Assembly (NCBI RefSeq): GCF_003604215.1
Contig: NZ_QXGS01000030.1
Coordinates: 1 to 36,239 of the forward strand
Reading direction: 5' to 3'
Length of the DNA: 36,239 nt
DNA from: Teichococcus vastitatis
Lineage (GTDB): Bacteria > Pseudomonadota > Alphaproteobacteria > Acetobacterales > Acetobacteraceae
Shown: positions 23,779 to 31,741 of the stretch, in pieces
How the letters are laid out: the number at the start of each line of letters is the position of its first letter
How positions within the stretch are numbered: the first letter of the stretch is position 1
The notes under the pieces: model-generated
Databases searched by the model: none
What the model was told of the DNA's origin: nothing
Seen by the model: the letters and a program-made list of their open reading frames with translations, nothing else
Program-made: the position numbers and the translations under genes

Positions 23779-24006
23779 TCATGGCTCGCGGAGGTCCATG
23801 AATTCTGCTTCAAGCTCAATATAAGCCGCGTTAGGTTCCATCAGGCCACTATCAACAGCACCGTTCCGCCAGCCATGCAAGTATGAGCGGGTCAGAGCGG
23901 AGGCTTCACAAGTAATACCTTGGAAGCCATCCATGTACCCGCACATCACCTCTCCCTCATCCAATTCACGAAATTCTCGTATCGTTGCGATCGGTTCGAG
24001 GAACAC
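23779..24006 (-). CDS. Small hypothetical protein with GYxDG / YLHGWRNG motifs
   Basis: A 75-residue acidic protein of unknown function. It contains CGYMDGFQG and SYLHGWRNG, a pattern reminiscent of small uncharacterised proteins and, more loosely, of ribosome modulation factor-like sequences (an aromatic/Gly-rich helix pair). That likeness is only by eye. The GTG start at 24006 has a strong AGGAGAGG six bases upstream (24013-24020), which is the main evidence for expression. It sits alone, opposite to the flanking genes, in a gene-poor and less GC-rich stretch, so it may be recently acquired. Confidence 0.6.
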   Translation of the reverse strand: MFLEPIATIREFRELDEGEVMCGYMDGFQGITCEASALTRSYLHGWRNGAVDSGLMEPNAAYIELEAEFMDLREP

Positions 24007-24298
24007 CGGCAGCCTCTCCTGACATCGGCAGCATCGGTCCGAACGGCACTGACAGATGCTGCATCTCTACTCGTTGCGATAGTGCCACGAAATTTCATCG
24101 ATGACGCTCGCAAAGGTAACCCGCACGAGTTAACGTTAAAGAGAGGACTCGGGCCTCCTTTTCCCGTCCATCCAGACATGGCTCGCCCACCGGGTCAGGT
24201 ACGACCAGGGTAGGCCAACTGGCTCGGGAAGAAAACTACCCAACTTTCGCGCGACTTGCACGCGAGTAGCTGCCCTCCGGGTTCAGCGCAGATAGCGT
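24007..24298. other. Leader region upstream of the FeeM-like gene
   Basis: Nearly 300 bases between the divergent small gene and the hairpin before the synthase gene. CGCG half-sites in CGCGACTTGCACGCG form a small dyad near 24251. No coding sequence is supported. It should hold promoters in both directions. Confidence 0.4.
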
Positions 24299-24324
24299 CG
24301 GGTGGGGCTTGTCCCAAACACCCG
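24299..24324 (+). promoter_or_regulatory. Hairpin abutting the ribosome-binding site of the FeeM-like gene
   Basis: CGGGTG (24299-24304) pairs perfectly with CACCCG (24319-24324). Inside it GGG (24305-24307) pairs with CCC (24313-24315) around a five-base loop, leaving an AAA bulge. The stem's last base is the first base of the ribosome-binding site GAGGAAG (24324-24330), with the ATG at 24336. This placement could affect ribosome access. Confidence 0.5.
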
Positions 24325-24335
24325 AGGAAGATCTC

Positions 24336-25103
24336 ATGTCATCGACCAACAACATCCCCCGCTCCTTCCATCAGGTCGGCCACCCAGTGGCGGCGACACC
24401 GCCCATCGCTGCGCGATTGGTTTCATCCCGCTCAGCGCGTGGCCAAGTGTACCACGCCAGGCTCGCAACGACGGACGGGGTCAGGAGCGACGCATACCGG
24501 ATTCGCTATCGCAGTTACTTTGCGTCGGGCTATATACAACCGAACAGTTCCGGGTTCTTCTCAGACCGCTATGATGACATGCCGAATGCAAAGACGGTGG
24601 TGATCTATGACGGAAACCAAGCCGTGGCGTCCGTCCGCGTATGTCTGCTCAGTCGCGATACGGACGACACCTCTCCGGCATCGGATACCTTCCCAGACGA
24701 AGTGGCGGCGCTTTTGAACCTGGATGCGTCGGATTCGTTTTCCGGGCGCGCGATCGAGGTCAATCGCCTGGTTCGTGCTCCGGAAGCCGAAAATAACCAG
24801 GGTTTGGTTTTTCTGCTGTATCGCATGGCGGGCTATATATCCCTCTGCGCCCATACTCAGATTTACTTAGCATGCGTCCGGACGAACCATGCTCCTTTCT
24901 ATCGCCGTCTTGGCTATGATGCTGCTTCGGCTCCACGCCCTTACCCCGGCTTGAGCTGCAATATGCAGCTGATGGCAAGCGACCGTGTTCGCTACGACAA
25001 GGTTCGGAACGCCGTTCCCATGATGGACCCGTTAACGGCAGCTACCGAGAACCTGGAAGGCTTCTTTGCGGGTGAACCTGTTACCCTGAAGCTGACCCGC
25101 TGA
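24336..25103 (+). CDS. FeeM-like N-acyl amino acid synthase
   Basis: A 255-residue protein resembling FeeM and related LuxI/GNAT-fold enzymes, which join a long-chain acyl group from acyl-ACP to an amino acid such as tyrosine. The core begins near residue 40 (VYHARLATT) with DAYRIRYRSYFASGYIQP, then TVVIYDGNQAVASVRVCLLS, matching the early helix and beta-sheet of the synthase. FSGRAIEVNRLVR and FLLYRMAGYISLCAHTQIYL follow, then APFYRRLGY as the final GNAT-like strand-helix. The ATG at 24336 has GAGGAAG at ideal distance; an in-frame TTG nine codons upstream lies inside a hairpin. A methyltransferase gene starts 19 bases after the stop. It looks less GC-rich than its neighbours. The family call is by pattern recognition; acyl donor and amino acid are unknown. 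Confidence 0.78.
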   Translation: MSSTNNIPRSFHQVGHPVAATPPIAARLVSSRSARGQVYHARLATTDGVRSDAYRIRYRSYFASGYIQPNSSGFFSDRYDDMPNAKTVVIYDGNQAVASVRVCLLSRDTDDTSPASDTFPDEVAALLNLDASDSFSGRAIEVNRLVRAPEAENNQGLVFLLYRMAGYISLCAHTQIYLACVRTNHAPFYRRLGYDAASAPRPYPGLSCNMQLMASDRVRYDKVRNAVPMMDPLTAATENLEGFFAGEPVTLKLTR

Positions 25104-25122
25104 CATGACGCAGGAGCCATTC

Positions 25123-25674
25123 ATGTGGACCGTATTGACCATCATCAGCACGGCCGTGGCCTTCGTCTCCTTTGCCTGGGGCGTCAGGGGACATTTCCAG
25201 GTCGAAGGCCGCCTGCCGCCCGCAATGCGAGCTTTGTCGGCGTTCAGCCTGCTCGCTTTCGCTTCATTTCTCTGGATCATTGTCCAACACAGCGTACCGC
25301 CGGGCAGAGCCATGGCCACGGTTGTTCTGGCAACCGGTGCCACGGGCCTCTTCTGGTGGGCGGTGTCGACCACGCGCACGCGGCCTCCCGCCGTGGCCCA
25401 CCAGCCCGGCACCCCGACCATGGTGCATGATGCAGGGCCCTATGCCCTGGTCCGGCACCCTTTCTACCTCTCCTACAGCATGCTCTGGTTGGGCACCGCG
25501 CTGGCAGCGGATGGTCTCCAATGGATTTTCGCCTTGGTTCTGATCGGCTGGTACTATGTCACGGCACGGGCTGAGGAGGAGCGTTTCGAGGCATCCGCCA
25601 TCGCCGGTCCCTACGCACGCTACAAGGCGCGCACGGGCATGATCATCCCCAAGATCTTCGGGCGCGGCGGATGA
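25123..25674 (+). CDS. ICMT/PEMT-like membrane methyltransferase
   Basis: A 183-residue integral membrane methyltransferase of the isoprenylcysteine carboxyl methyltransferase-like family. There are four or five hydrophobic segments. The SAM-binding signature is GPYALVRHPFYLSY near the middle, with the later EEERFEASAIAGPYARYKARTG. Family members methylate carboxylates, phospholipid amines or other lipid-like acceptors. Between a FeeM-like synthase and a cyclic-di-GMP protein, the acceptor might be the carboxylate of an N-acyl amino acid; this is inference. The ATG at 25123 is preferred because AGGAG (25112-25116) is six bases upstream; an ATG at 25105 is possible. The stop overlaps the next ATG (ATGA). 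Confidence 0.85.
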   Translation: MWTVLTIISTAVAFVSFAWGVRGHFQVEGRLPPAMRALSAFSLLAFASFLWIIVQHSVPPGRAMATVVLATGATGLFWWAVSTTRTRPPAVAHQPGTPTMVHDAGPYALVRHPFYLSYSMLWLGTALAADGLQWIFALVLIGWYYVTARAEEERFEASAIAGPYARYKARTGMIIPKIFGRGG

Positions 25675-27977
25675 AAGAGTCCCGACGCCGGCGTTTTTTC
25701 GCGGTGAAGGCCAGGGCCCGCATTCTGGTGCGGGCCGTGGTAGATCTGGTCCGCATCGCAAAGCCGGCGTCCGACCAAGAGGCGGCGGTCATGCACGACC
25801 ATGCCTCGCTGCTTTATTTCCTGTCCCTCCTGTTCTCCGTCACCGGTGCTTTCAATGCGGCGGTGACATCCTTCGCTTTTTCGGGCCTTGAGTACCCGAT
25901 CATCCTGGTGGTGGCGGCGTCCATTGTCGTGAACTACGCCGCCATCATCAGAATGGCTCTGTGCTGGCGCCGTGAACGGGATGATCTGCGCCTGATCGAG
26001 AGGATGCGCGGCCTCTTCACCTGCCTTGGGGTCGGCTGGGGGCTTCTGATCAGCCTCTATGCCTATTATGGGCCACCCGAGCGAAGCACGCTGCTTCTCG
26101 GGCTGGCGACCGGGGTGGTCTCGACCCCGATCGTGAGCGTCCCAAGCTCGGTCGCCTACGGTTTCTTCATCCCGAGTGCGATTCTCTGCGTGATCGCCGT
26201 CAGCTTCGTCATGTCTGGTGCCGATCCTTTCACTGCCATGGCGTTCACATCCTTCGCCTGTTACGCATCGGTCGGCATCTACCTGACCAACAAGACGTTT
26301 TCCGGCCGATCGGAAGCCCGCGCCGCGTTGCAGCGGGAGATCGAGACGGTGAGGGTGTTCCTGCGGGAATACGAGGAGGGATCACCGGACTGGCTCTGGG
26401 AAATCGATGCCGACGGGCTGATCCGGAAGGCCAATAGCAGCATGGCCTCCGCCATGGGTGTCTCTCCGGCGGATCTTCAGGGCCGTGAACTTCAGCTGCT
26501 GGTAACGAGCGACGACCACAACGAACGCGCGAACCTGGCGTCCCGCCTCAGGCAACGACTGCCGTTCCGCGACCTTCTCGTCTACCTTGAGCAAAGCGGG
26601 CGTAAGCGGTGGCTGAGGCTGACCGGCCACCCCATCTACAACGATCGCGGGTCAGCGACCGGGTTCCGCGGGATCGGTCGGGATGTCACGATCGCGCATG
26701 AGGCCGATCTGCGGATCGCTTTCATGGCGAAGCATGATGGCCTGACGGGCCTTCTCAACCGGCAATCCTTTCTTTCCACGCTGGCGGATCTCACAACCCG
26801 GGATCGCAGTTTCGGCCTGTTCTTGATCGATCTTGATGGCTTCAAAAGCATCAATGACACCTATGGTCACGGCGTCGGCGACAGCCTCCTGCAGTGGGTC
26901 GCGCAGCGGATCGAGCAATGTTTCGGAAGTGCTGCGGTGGTGGCCCGCCTCGGTGGAGACGAATTCGCGGTGCTGCTGCCCAGCCTGGACCGGGATCAGG
27001 CTGTTCCTTTGGCCCAGGCGCTCATCAGTAAGTTGAATCAGTCGTTTATCGGCGACAACATCATCATTTCGCCCGGGGCCAGCGTCGGCATCAGCCTGTT
27101 TCCTGACCATTCCCGTGATCACCAGAAGCTCATGCTCCAGGCCGACCTTGCGCTCTATAAGGCAAAGGAGGAGGGCAAGCGGACTGCGAGCCTGTTCGCC
27201 GATTGGATGGAACAGGAATACCATCAGAGGCTGAGCCAGGAAGCCGAGCTGCACCGGGCGATCACCAACGGGGAAATCATCCTCGCATACCAGCCGATCG
27301 TCGACATCAACACGGGCAGTGTCGTCGCCTGCGAGGCCTTGGCACGTTGGCAGCATCCGGTACGGGGCCTGCTGATGCCCAGCGAGTTCATCGCAACGGC
27401 CGAGCGCACGGACCTGATGGAGCGGCTCGGGGAACTTGTCCTACGGATTGCCTGTCGTGACGCCGCGGGATGGGAGCACCGCGTGCAGGTCAACGTGAAC
27501 CTGTCGCCCCGGCAGCTGCGCCGTGGGCAGTTCCTGCAATTGCTTGCGGAAGCATTGGAAGAAAGCGGCCTGCCTGCCTCCCGCCTCGGTATCGAGGTGA
27601 CGGAGAACGTCCTGTTGGATGGTGACGAGCGGACCTTGCAACAGCTTCGGGACATCCGTGCCTGCGGCGCCAAGCTGATCCTTGACGACTTCGGCAGCGG
27701 CTACTCGTCCTTGAGCTATCTGCAGGATATCGATGTGGATGGGATCAAGATCGACAAGGGCTTCACGAGAAAGCTCAATGCCCCAAAGGTCAGGGCCATC
27801 TGCCGGATGGTGGCGCGACTGGCCATGGACTTGAACATCTACGTGGTCGCGGAAGGTGTCGAGGAGCCCAGTCAACTCGAATGGCTGAAGCTCAACGGCA
27901 TCCCGTTCGCGCAAGGATACCTTCTCGGATCTCCAGCGACCCGGCAACCGTCCCGCCAAGCTGAGTACCTGGCCTGA
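25671..27977 (+). CDS. Membrane PAS-GGDEF-EAL protein (cyclic-di-GMP turnover)
   Basis: A 768-residue bifunctional signalling protein. Residues 45-205 or so form about six membrane segments, perhaps a MASE-type sensor. A PAS domain (around 235-345, DWLWEIDADGLIRKANSS to GFRGIGRDVT) follows. The GGDEF domain has an intact site (GGDEF 428-432) but no RxxD inhibitory site in the usual place. The EAL domain shows EAL (555-557), NVNLSPRQL, EVTENVLL, DDFGSGYSSL, IKIDKGF and AEGVEE, so all phosphodiesterase residues appear present. It could make or degrade cyclic-di-GMP, or switch between these. It is coupled to the membrane methyltransferase by a four-base overlap, third gene of the FeeM operon, so its sensor may respond to the lipid product. 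This is inference. Confidence 0.93.
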   Translation: MKESRRRRFFAVKARARILVRAVVDLVRIAKPASDQEAAVMHDHASLLYFLSLLFSVTGAFNAAVTSFAFSGLEYPIILVVAASIVVNYAAIIRMALCWRRERDDLRLIERMRGLFTCLGVGWGLLISLYAYYGPPERSTLLLGLATGVVSTPIVSVPSSVAYGFFIPSAILCVIAVSFVMSGADPFTAMAFTSFACYASVGIYLTNKTFSGRSEARAALQREIETVRVFLREYEEGSPDWLWEIDADGLIRKANSSMASAMGVSPADLQGRELQLLVTSDDHNERANLASRLRQRLPFRDLLVYLEQSGRKRWLRLTGHPIYNDRGSATGFRGIGRDVTIAHEADLRIAFMAKHDGLTGLLNRQSFLSTLADLTTRDRSFGLFLIDLDGFKSINDTYGHGVGDSLLQWVAQRIEQCFGSAAVVARLGGDEFAVLLPSLDRDQAVPLAQALISKLNQSFIGDNIIISPGASVGISLFPDHSRDHQKLMLQADLALYKAKEEGKRTASLFADWMEQEYHQRLSQEAELHRAITNGEIILAYQPIVDINTGSVVACEALARWQHPVRGLLMPSEFIATAERTDLMERLGELVLRIACRDAAGWEHRVQVNVNLSPRQLRRGQFLQLLAEALEESGLPASRLGIEVTENVLLDGDERTLQQLRDIRACGAKLILDDFGSGYSSLSYLQDIDVDGIKIDKGFTRKLNAPKVRAICRMVARLAMDLNIYVVAEGVEEPSQLEWLKLNGIPFAQGYLLGSPATRQPSRQAEYLA

Positions 27978-28063
27978 ACAGCAGTTCGGCATCGTTCGCA
28001 GGCAGGAGGTCTGGACGAGGGCAATCAGGCTGCGTCGGCGTAACGAACCTTCTGCAACGTTGA

Positions 28064-28080
28064 TCTCCGCTCGGCGGAGA
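28064..28080. terminator. Possible bidirectional terminator
   Basis: TCTCCGC and GCGGAGA make a perfect 7-bp stem with a three-base loop in the gap between the convergent GGDEF-EAL and OmpW-like genes. No U tract is seen on either side. The location suits a shared terminator. Confidence 0.4.
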
Positions 28081-28247
28081 CCCCTGAGGCGTCGTCGGCA
28101 GGTCGGCTTTGATGACCCGGTGCAGGGCCGGCAGCAGTTTCAATCCCGCACCCGGTCGGCAATTCACGCACAGCGATGCGCCTGGACCTGGCCTCAGTGT
28201 CCGAAGGTGTGTCGTGACCCCAGGGTGAGGCGGTTCCCTGAAAGTGG

Positions 28248-28982
28248 TCAGAAATGATAGGAGATCCCAAAGGTCGCCACGAGAGGATTGGGGTGCACCT
28301 CAACACTCACCGGGAGCGGGCCCGCACCGGTCGGAGCAACGCCCTTCGCATCGAAGGACAGCCAGATCTTCCGGACATCGGCGTAGAATGAGAAGCGGTC
28401 CGTCAGCTTGAACTCAGCACCGGCTTGCAGGATCGGGCCGAAATTATCGGCCACCCGGAGTTCCGACATGGAGCCGCCAGAGGTGCCGAAGATGAACGTG
28501 TAGTCGAGCCCCACACCGATATAAGGGTCGATCCAGCTCCTGCCGAAAGGATGATACTGGAGACCGGCCATGACCGATCCATAGGTCACCTCGCGCAGCT
28601 TGCCGAGCTCCGCGAAGGCTCCCTCCCCCTTCAACGAAACCGTCGGCGGAACGCCGCTGAGCACTGACAGGCTCCAGTTCGGTGCGAACCTCCATCCCGC
28701 CTCGATGCTGCCCACGGCGTGTCTTCCGAAGGCGACCGAGGCGTCGGGAATGCTGACACCGTTGGAGCTGGCGCTGCCGCTCGTCTGGTAATCGGCAAAA
28801 CCCAATCCCAGTCGAATGGAAAACGGGGCCTCATCGACATCGGTCACGCTCGTCGGGATCTGGGCGGGCCGGAGCGCGACGCTTTCACTGGCCGCAGCCG
28901 GACTGACGGCCATCATCAGCAAGCCACCTGCTGCCATCAGGCTAAGCTGCTGGTTGGCGATGTGGCAGAACCTGAACGTCAT
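28248..28982 (-). CDS. OmpW-family outer membrane protein
   Basis: A 244-residue outer membrane beta-barrel. A signal peptide (AAGGLLMMAVSPAAA) is followed by alternating amphipathic strands, including SIRLGLGFADYQ, SIEAGWRFAPNWSLSVLSG, YGSVMAGLQYHPF, DPYIGVGLDYTFIFG and FSFYADVRKIWL. The chain ends in FGISYHF, the terminal Phe expected for barrel insertion. Strand pattern, size and the WIDPYIGVGLDYTFI signature match OmpW, a small eight-stranded channel for hydrophobic compounds. The ATG at 28982 follows GGAG at 28991-28994; an upstream 12-residue extension is basic and probably untranslated. A pair of near-identical 14-base direct repeats lies about 100 bases upstream. It may help small lipophilic molecules cross the outer membrane, possibly including an N-acyl amino acid from the adjacent operon, which is speculative. 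Confidence 0.85.
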   Translation of the reverse strand: MTFRFCHIANQQLSLMAAGGLLMMAVSPAAASESVALRPAQIPTSVTDVDEAPFSIRLGLGFADYQTSGSASSNGVSIPDASVAFGRHAVGSIEAGWRFAPNWSLSVLSGVPPTVSLKGEGAFAELGKLREVTYGSVMAGLQYHPFGRSWIDPYIGVGLDYTFIFGTSGGSMSELRVADNFGPILQAGAEFKLTDRFSFYADVRKIWLSFDAKGVAPTGAGPLPVSVEVHPNPLVATFGISYHF

Positions 28983-29082
28983 GGCGGCACTCCGAGGCCG
29001 GGGCCGAATGCCCATCACAGAGTTCTGATTGCGGCCAATCGCCGATCCGGATCTGCGGCTCTGGGTGTAGAGAAATCAACCC

Positions 29083-29128
29083 AACCGAAGAATGTCAATA
29101 ACTCGTGATAGCTCAACCGCAGAATGTG
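29083..29128 (-). repeat. Two 14-base direct repeats upstream of the OmpW-like gene
   Basis: CAACCGAAGAATGT (29083-29096) and CAACCGCAGAATGT (29115-29128) differ at one base and are 32 bases apart start to start, about three helical turns. They lie 100-145 bases upstream of the ompW-like ATG (minus strand), between it and the MFS gene. The spacing suggests two binding sites for one regulator on the same DNA face. Confidence 0.5.
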
Positions 29129-29274
29129 GCGACGACTGGCGCTGGAAGCACAGGGAGCGCCCGGCTTCATCTACCAGCCATCTTTGCCACATCATCCGTG
29201 ATCCTCGTGAGGAGCCTCGCCCTGTCCGGCCCGTTCACGAACACGCAGGCCGGTGCACCTCTCGGGCCCGAGGT

Positions 29275-30489
29275 TTATGCTGGGGCCAAGTGCACGCGAC
29301 GGCGCAGCATCAGCGTGGTCACGATCGCCATATTGACCGCGTTCCAGATGACGCCATTCAGGAAAGCGGCCGCGTAGCTGCCGGTCACGTCGAAGATCAC
29401 GCCAGAAAGCCAGCCGCCCAGCGCCATGCCTCCAAGGGTGGCCATCAGGACAATGCCCACCCGCATTCCGACTTCGGAGGCCGGGAAGCTTTCCCGCACG
29501 ATCACCGCATAGGAGGGGACGATCCCACCCTGAACCAGTCCGAACAGCGCCGACAATGCAAAGAGCGAGGTGAGGCCGTCGAAGAACAGGAACAGCGACA
29601 ACGCCGCCCCTTGCAGCACGGATCCCAGCATCAGCGTCGGCAGCCCGCCGATCAGGTCGGCGATGAAGCCCGACCCGATTCGGGAAACGATGCCGCAGGC
29701 CAGCATCACCGAGAGCATCTCGGCGCCCCGCGCGACGCCGTAGCCAAGGTCGCCGCAATAGGCGACGATATGCACCTGAGGCATTGCCATGGCCACGCAG
29801 CAGGCCACACCCGCACAACAGAGGATCGCCGTCAGCGCGTTCCGCGAGAGGCCAAGCGGCTTGGCCTCCCCGGGATGGCCGGCAAAGCCGTCGCCCCTGG
29901 ACCCCGGTGCCCTCGCACGCAGCATCAGCGCGAGCGGCACCATCGTCACCAGGCAGATCGCGCCCACGGCCAGATGAGCCATGCGCCACCCATAGAAGCC
30001 GATCAGCCAGGTGAGCACAGGCGGCCAGACGGCGCCCGCCAGATAGTTGCCCGACGCCGCCAGGGCCACGGCGATGCCGCGTCGCCGCTGGAACCACAAG
30101 GAAGCATCGGCCACCAACGGCGCGAAGGCCGCGGACGCCCCCAGCATGCCGATCATCACGCCCTGTGCGAGCGTGTAGATGGCGAGACTCGGTGCGAGCC
30201 CAGCGGCCACGTAGCCCAACGCCAGCATCAGCGTCGCGCCCAGCAGCGGCCTCATCACGCCGTATCGATCAGCGAGGCGTCCCATGAGGATGCCACCGGC
30301 GCCGAAGCCCAGCATGGTTAAGGTATAGGGCAGTGATGCCGCACCGCGGGACACACCGAACTCGGCCTGCACATAAGGAAGGGTCACGATGACCGACCAC
30401 ATCCCGACTCCCCCCAGCGAGGAGAGGGCGATGATGGCGGAAAGGCGAATCCAGGCCGTCCGCGAGTCCAGGAGCTGCTGGCCCGTCAC
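29275..30489 (-). CDS. MFS transporter
   Basis: A 404-residue inner-membrane carrier with about twelve hydrophobic segments, of the monocarboxylate/oxalate-formate-like MFS branch by sequence character. The first-half motif A reads GRLADRYGVMRPL and the second-half counterpart SGFIADLIGGLPTL. Other segments include LGFGAGGILMG and ALFGLVQGGIVPSYAVIV. Substrate unknown. No nearby ATG starts the first segment; the GTG at 30489 is the best start by position, with only a weak ribosome-binding site, so the N-terminus is uncertain by a few codons. It lies upstream of the OmpW-like gene on the same strand, but a 292-base gap with repeats argues for separate transcription. Confidence 0.85.
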   Translation of the reverse strand: MTGQQLLDSRTAWIRLSAIIALSSLGGVGMWSVIVTLPYVQAEFGVSRGAASLPYTLTMLGFGAGGILMGRLADRYGVMRPLLGATLMLALGYVAAGLAPSLAIYTLAQGVMIGMLGASAAFAPLVADASLWFQRRRGIAVALAASGNYLAGAVWPPVLTWLIGFYGWRMAHLAVGAICLVTMVPLALMLRARAPGSRGDGFAGHPGEAKPLGLSRNALTAILCCAGVACCVAMAMPQVHIVAYCGDLGYGVARGAEMLSVMLACGIVSRIGSGFIADLIGGLPTLMLGSVLQGAALSLFLFFDGLTSLFALSALFGLVQGGIVPSYAVIVRESFPASEVGMRVGIVLMATLGGMALGGWLSGVIFDVTGSYAAAFLNGVIWNAVNMAIVTTLMLRRRVHLAPA

Positions 30490-30971
30490 ACCCGCCGTCC
30501 GGACATAAGAGCACGACCAGGCTGAGCACAGCAGATTGCCGGAGGGTTGCAGAGCCAAGGAGCGCCGGCTTGGCGGGGCGGCACACCGGACCGCGCCGGC
30601 ACAGCGACCATCCTGATCGCACTGACCACATCCATGCCCGCCATTCTCCCCTAACATCCGCTCTTGTCACGATTGTTCCAGACGCAGTCCCGCGCGGCAA
30701 ATCGATCAGCATCCGCAGGATGCCGGTGAGGCAGATGGCGCTGCAGCCGTTGACTGGGCGAAGACCAGGATCCGTCACACGCAAGGGCTCCGGCTCCGAT
30801 CCGGACGCCAACAGGACCCGTTGGATGCCGCGGAGGCGGAAGGAGGTCGTGGGTTAATCCCGACCGATCTGCTGCCGATAGCGGCAGCCCGGAACATGAT
30901 GGGGGTTCCGGCAAAGAACCAAGCTACACCTCCCTCAAGGAGGCCGAGGCCAGCCTAGATCAGTGTTCGAC
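30490..30971. other. Intergenic region without a supportable gene
   Basis: About 480 bases between the MFS gene and the terminator hairpin of the cold-shock gene. Open frames on both strands are Arg/Pro/Ser-rich and unlike any family. It should hold the MFS promoter (minus). Nothing else seen. Confidence 0.45.
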
Positions 30972-31003
30972 GATGCGCGCCTCCTGAAGGAAGGCCGCGC
31001 ATC
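30972..31003 (-). terminator. Possible terminator of the cold-shock gene
   Basis: GATGCGCG (30972-30979) and CGCGCATC (30996-31003) form a perfect 8-bp stem that can extend by three pairs past a one-base bulge. It lies 33 bases after the cold-shock stop codon on the minus strand. The U tract is missing, but stem strength and position fit termination. Confidence 0.5.
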
Positions 31004-31036
31004 CTTGTTCAGTGCTTCCGGCTTCCCGGGTCAGCA

Positions 31037-31741
31037 TCAGTCTGTTTCGAGCGAACCGACCTCCGGGCCCTTGGCGCCCTGCACCACCTGCATCCGGACC
31101 GGCTGGCCGTCCTGGAGCGCGGACAAGCCAGCCCGTTCCAGCGCGGTCGCGTGAACGAAAACGTCTTTTCCGCCATCCTGCGGGCTGATGAAGCCGAACC
31201 CCTTGTCGGGATTATACCACTTCACGATGCCCCTCATTTCAACGGCGGAGCTCAGGTCAACGGCCTGCCGGGGCTCCCGTGGCCGCGGGGATCTTGCCCG
31301 GAAACTGTCGCGCTGCGGCGCAGCCGGGCCGGCCGTGCTCTCGTCGACCGACACAACCTGATCGACCTGCCGCCCTTTCTGCCCCTGGCCCACCCGGACC
31401 TGCAGCGTCGCCCCGGGGCTGACCGCCTGGATGCCGGCGCTCTGCAGCGTGTTGGCGTGCAGGAAGGCATCGCCGGTGCCATCGGCAAGCTCGACGAAGC
31501 CGAAGCCTTTTTCGGAGTTGTACCACTTCACCGTCGCGGCAAGCTCGGGCGTCGCGGGTGCCCCACCGAAGCTTGGGAAGGTGGGAAAGCTCGGGCGGCC
31601 AGAATAGTCATCATCGTCGAAGGCGCGGCGGCGGGAGGGCCTCTGACGGTCGTTACGGGGAGGTGACACGGGCGGCACTTTCAGCTGTTGAACCCAACGG
31701 TACTCAGCCGGTAACATATCATAATTCCGGCTGCGGGTCAT
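31037..31741 (-). CDS. Tandem cold-shock-domain protein
   Basis: A 234-residue nucleic-acid-binding protein with two cold-shock domains. The first (around residues 66-132) has VKWYNSEKGFGFVEL and DAFLHANTLQ. The second (around 167-232) has VKWYNPDKGFGFISP and DVFVHATALERAG. Both keep the RNP1 aromatic residues (KGFGF) and the RNP2-type strand. A disordered, Arg/Pro/Asp-rich N-terminus (65 residues) and a linker join them. It likely acts as an RNA chaperone or antiterminator; double-domain forms are known in Alphaproteobacteria. The ATG at 31741 is the first in frame, but the ATG at 31717 is possible because TATGAT overlaps this N-terminal region. No close neighbour on the same strand. Confidence 0.92.
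   Translation of the reverse strand: MTRSRNYDMLPAEYRWVQQLKVPPVSPPRNDRQRPSRRRAFDDDDYSGRPSFPTFPSFGGAPATPELAATVKWYNSEKGFGFVELADGTGDAFLHANTLQSAGIQAVSPGATLQVRVGQGQKGRQVDQVVSVDESTAGPAAPQRDSFRARSPRPREPRQAVDLSSAVEMRGIVKWYNPDKGFGFISPQDGGKDVFVHATALERAGLSALQDGQPVRMQVVQGAKGPEVGSLETD

Noticed and set aside
23268-23801. A 177-codon plus-strand frame in the gene-poor region
   Set aside because: No ribosome-binding site, uneven composition and no family likeness; left as unexplained non-coding sequence.
29092-30321. A 409-codon plus-strand frame
   Set aside because: Antisense to the MFS gene; His/Arg/Gln-rich throughout, as expected from reversed membrane-protein codons.
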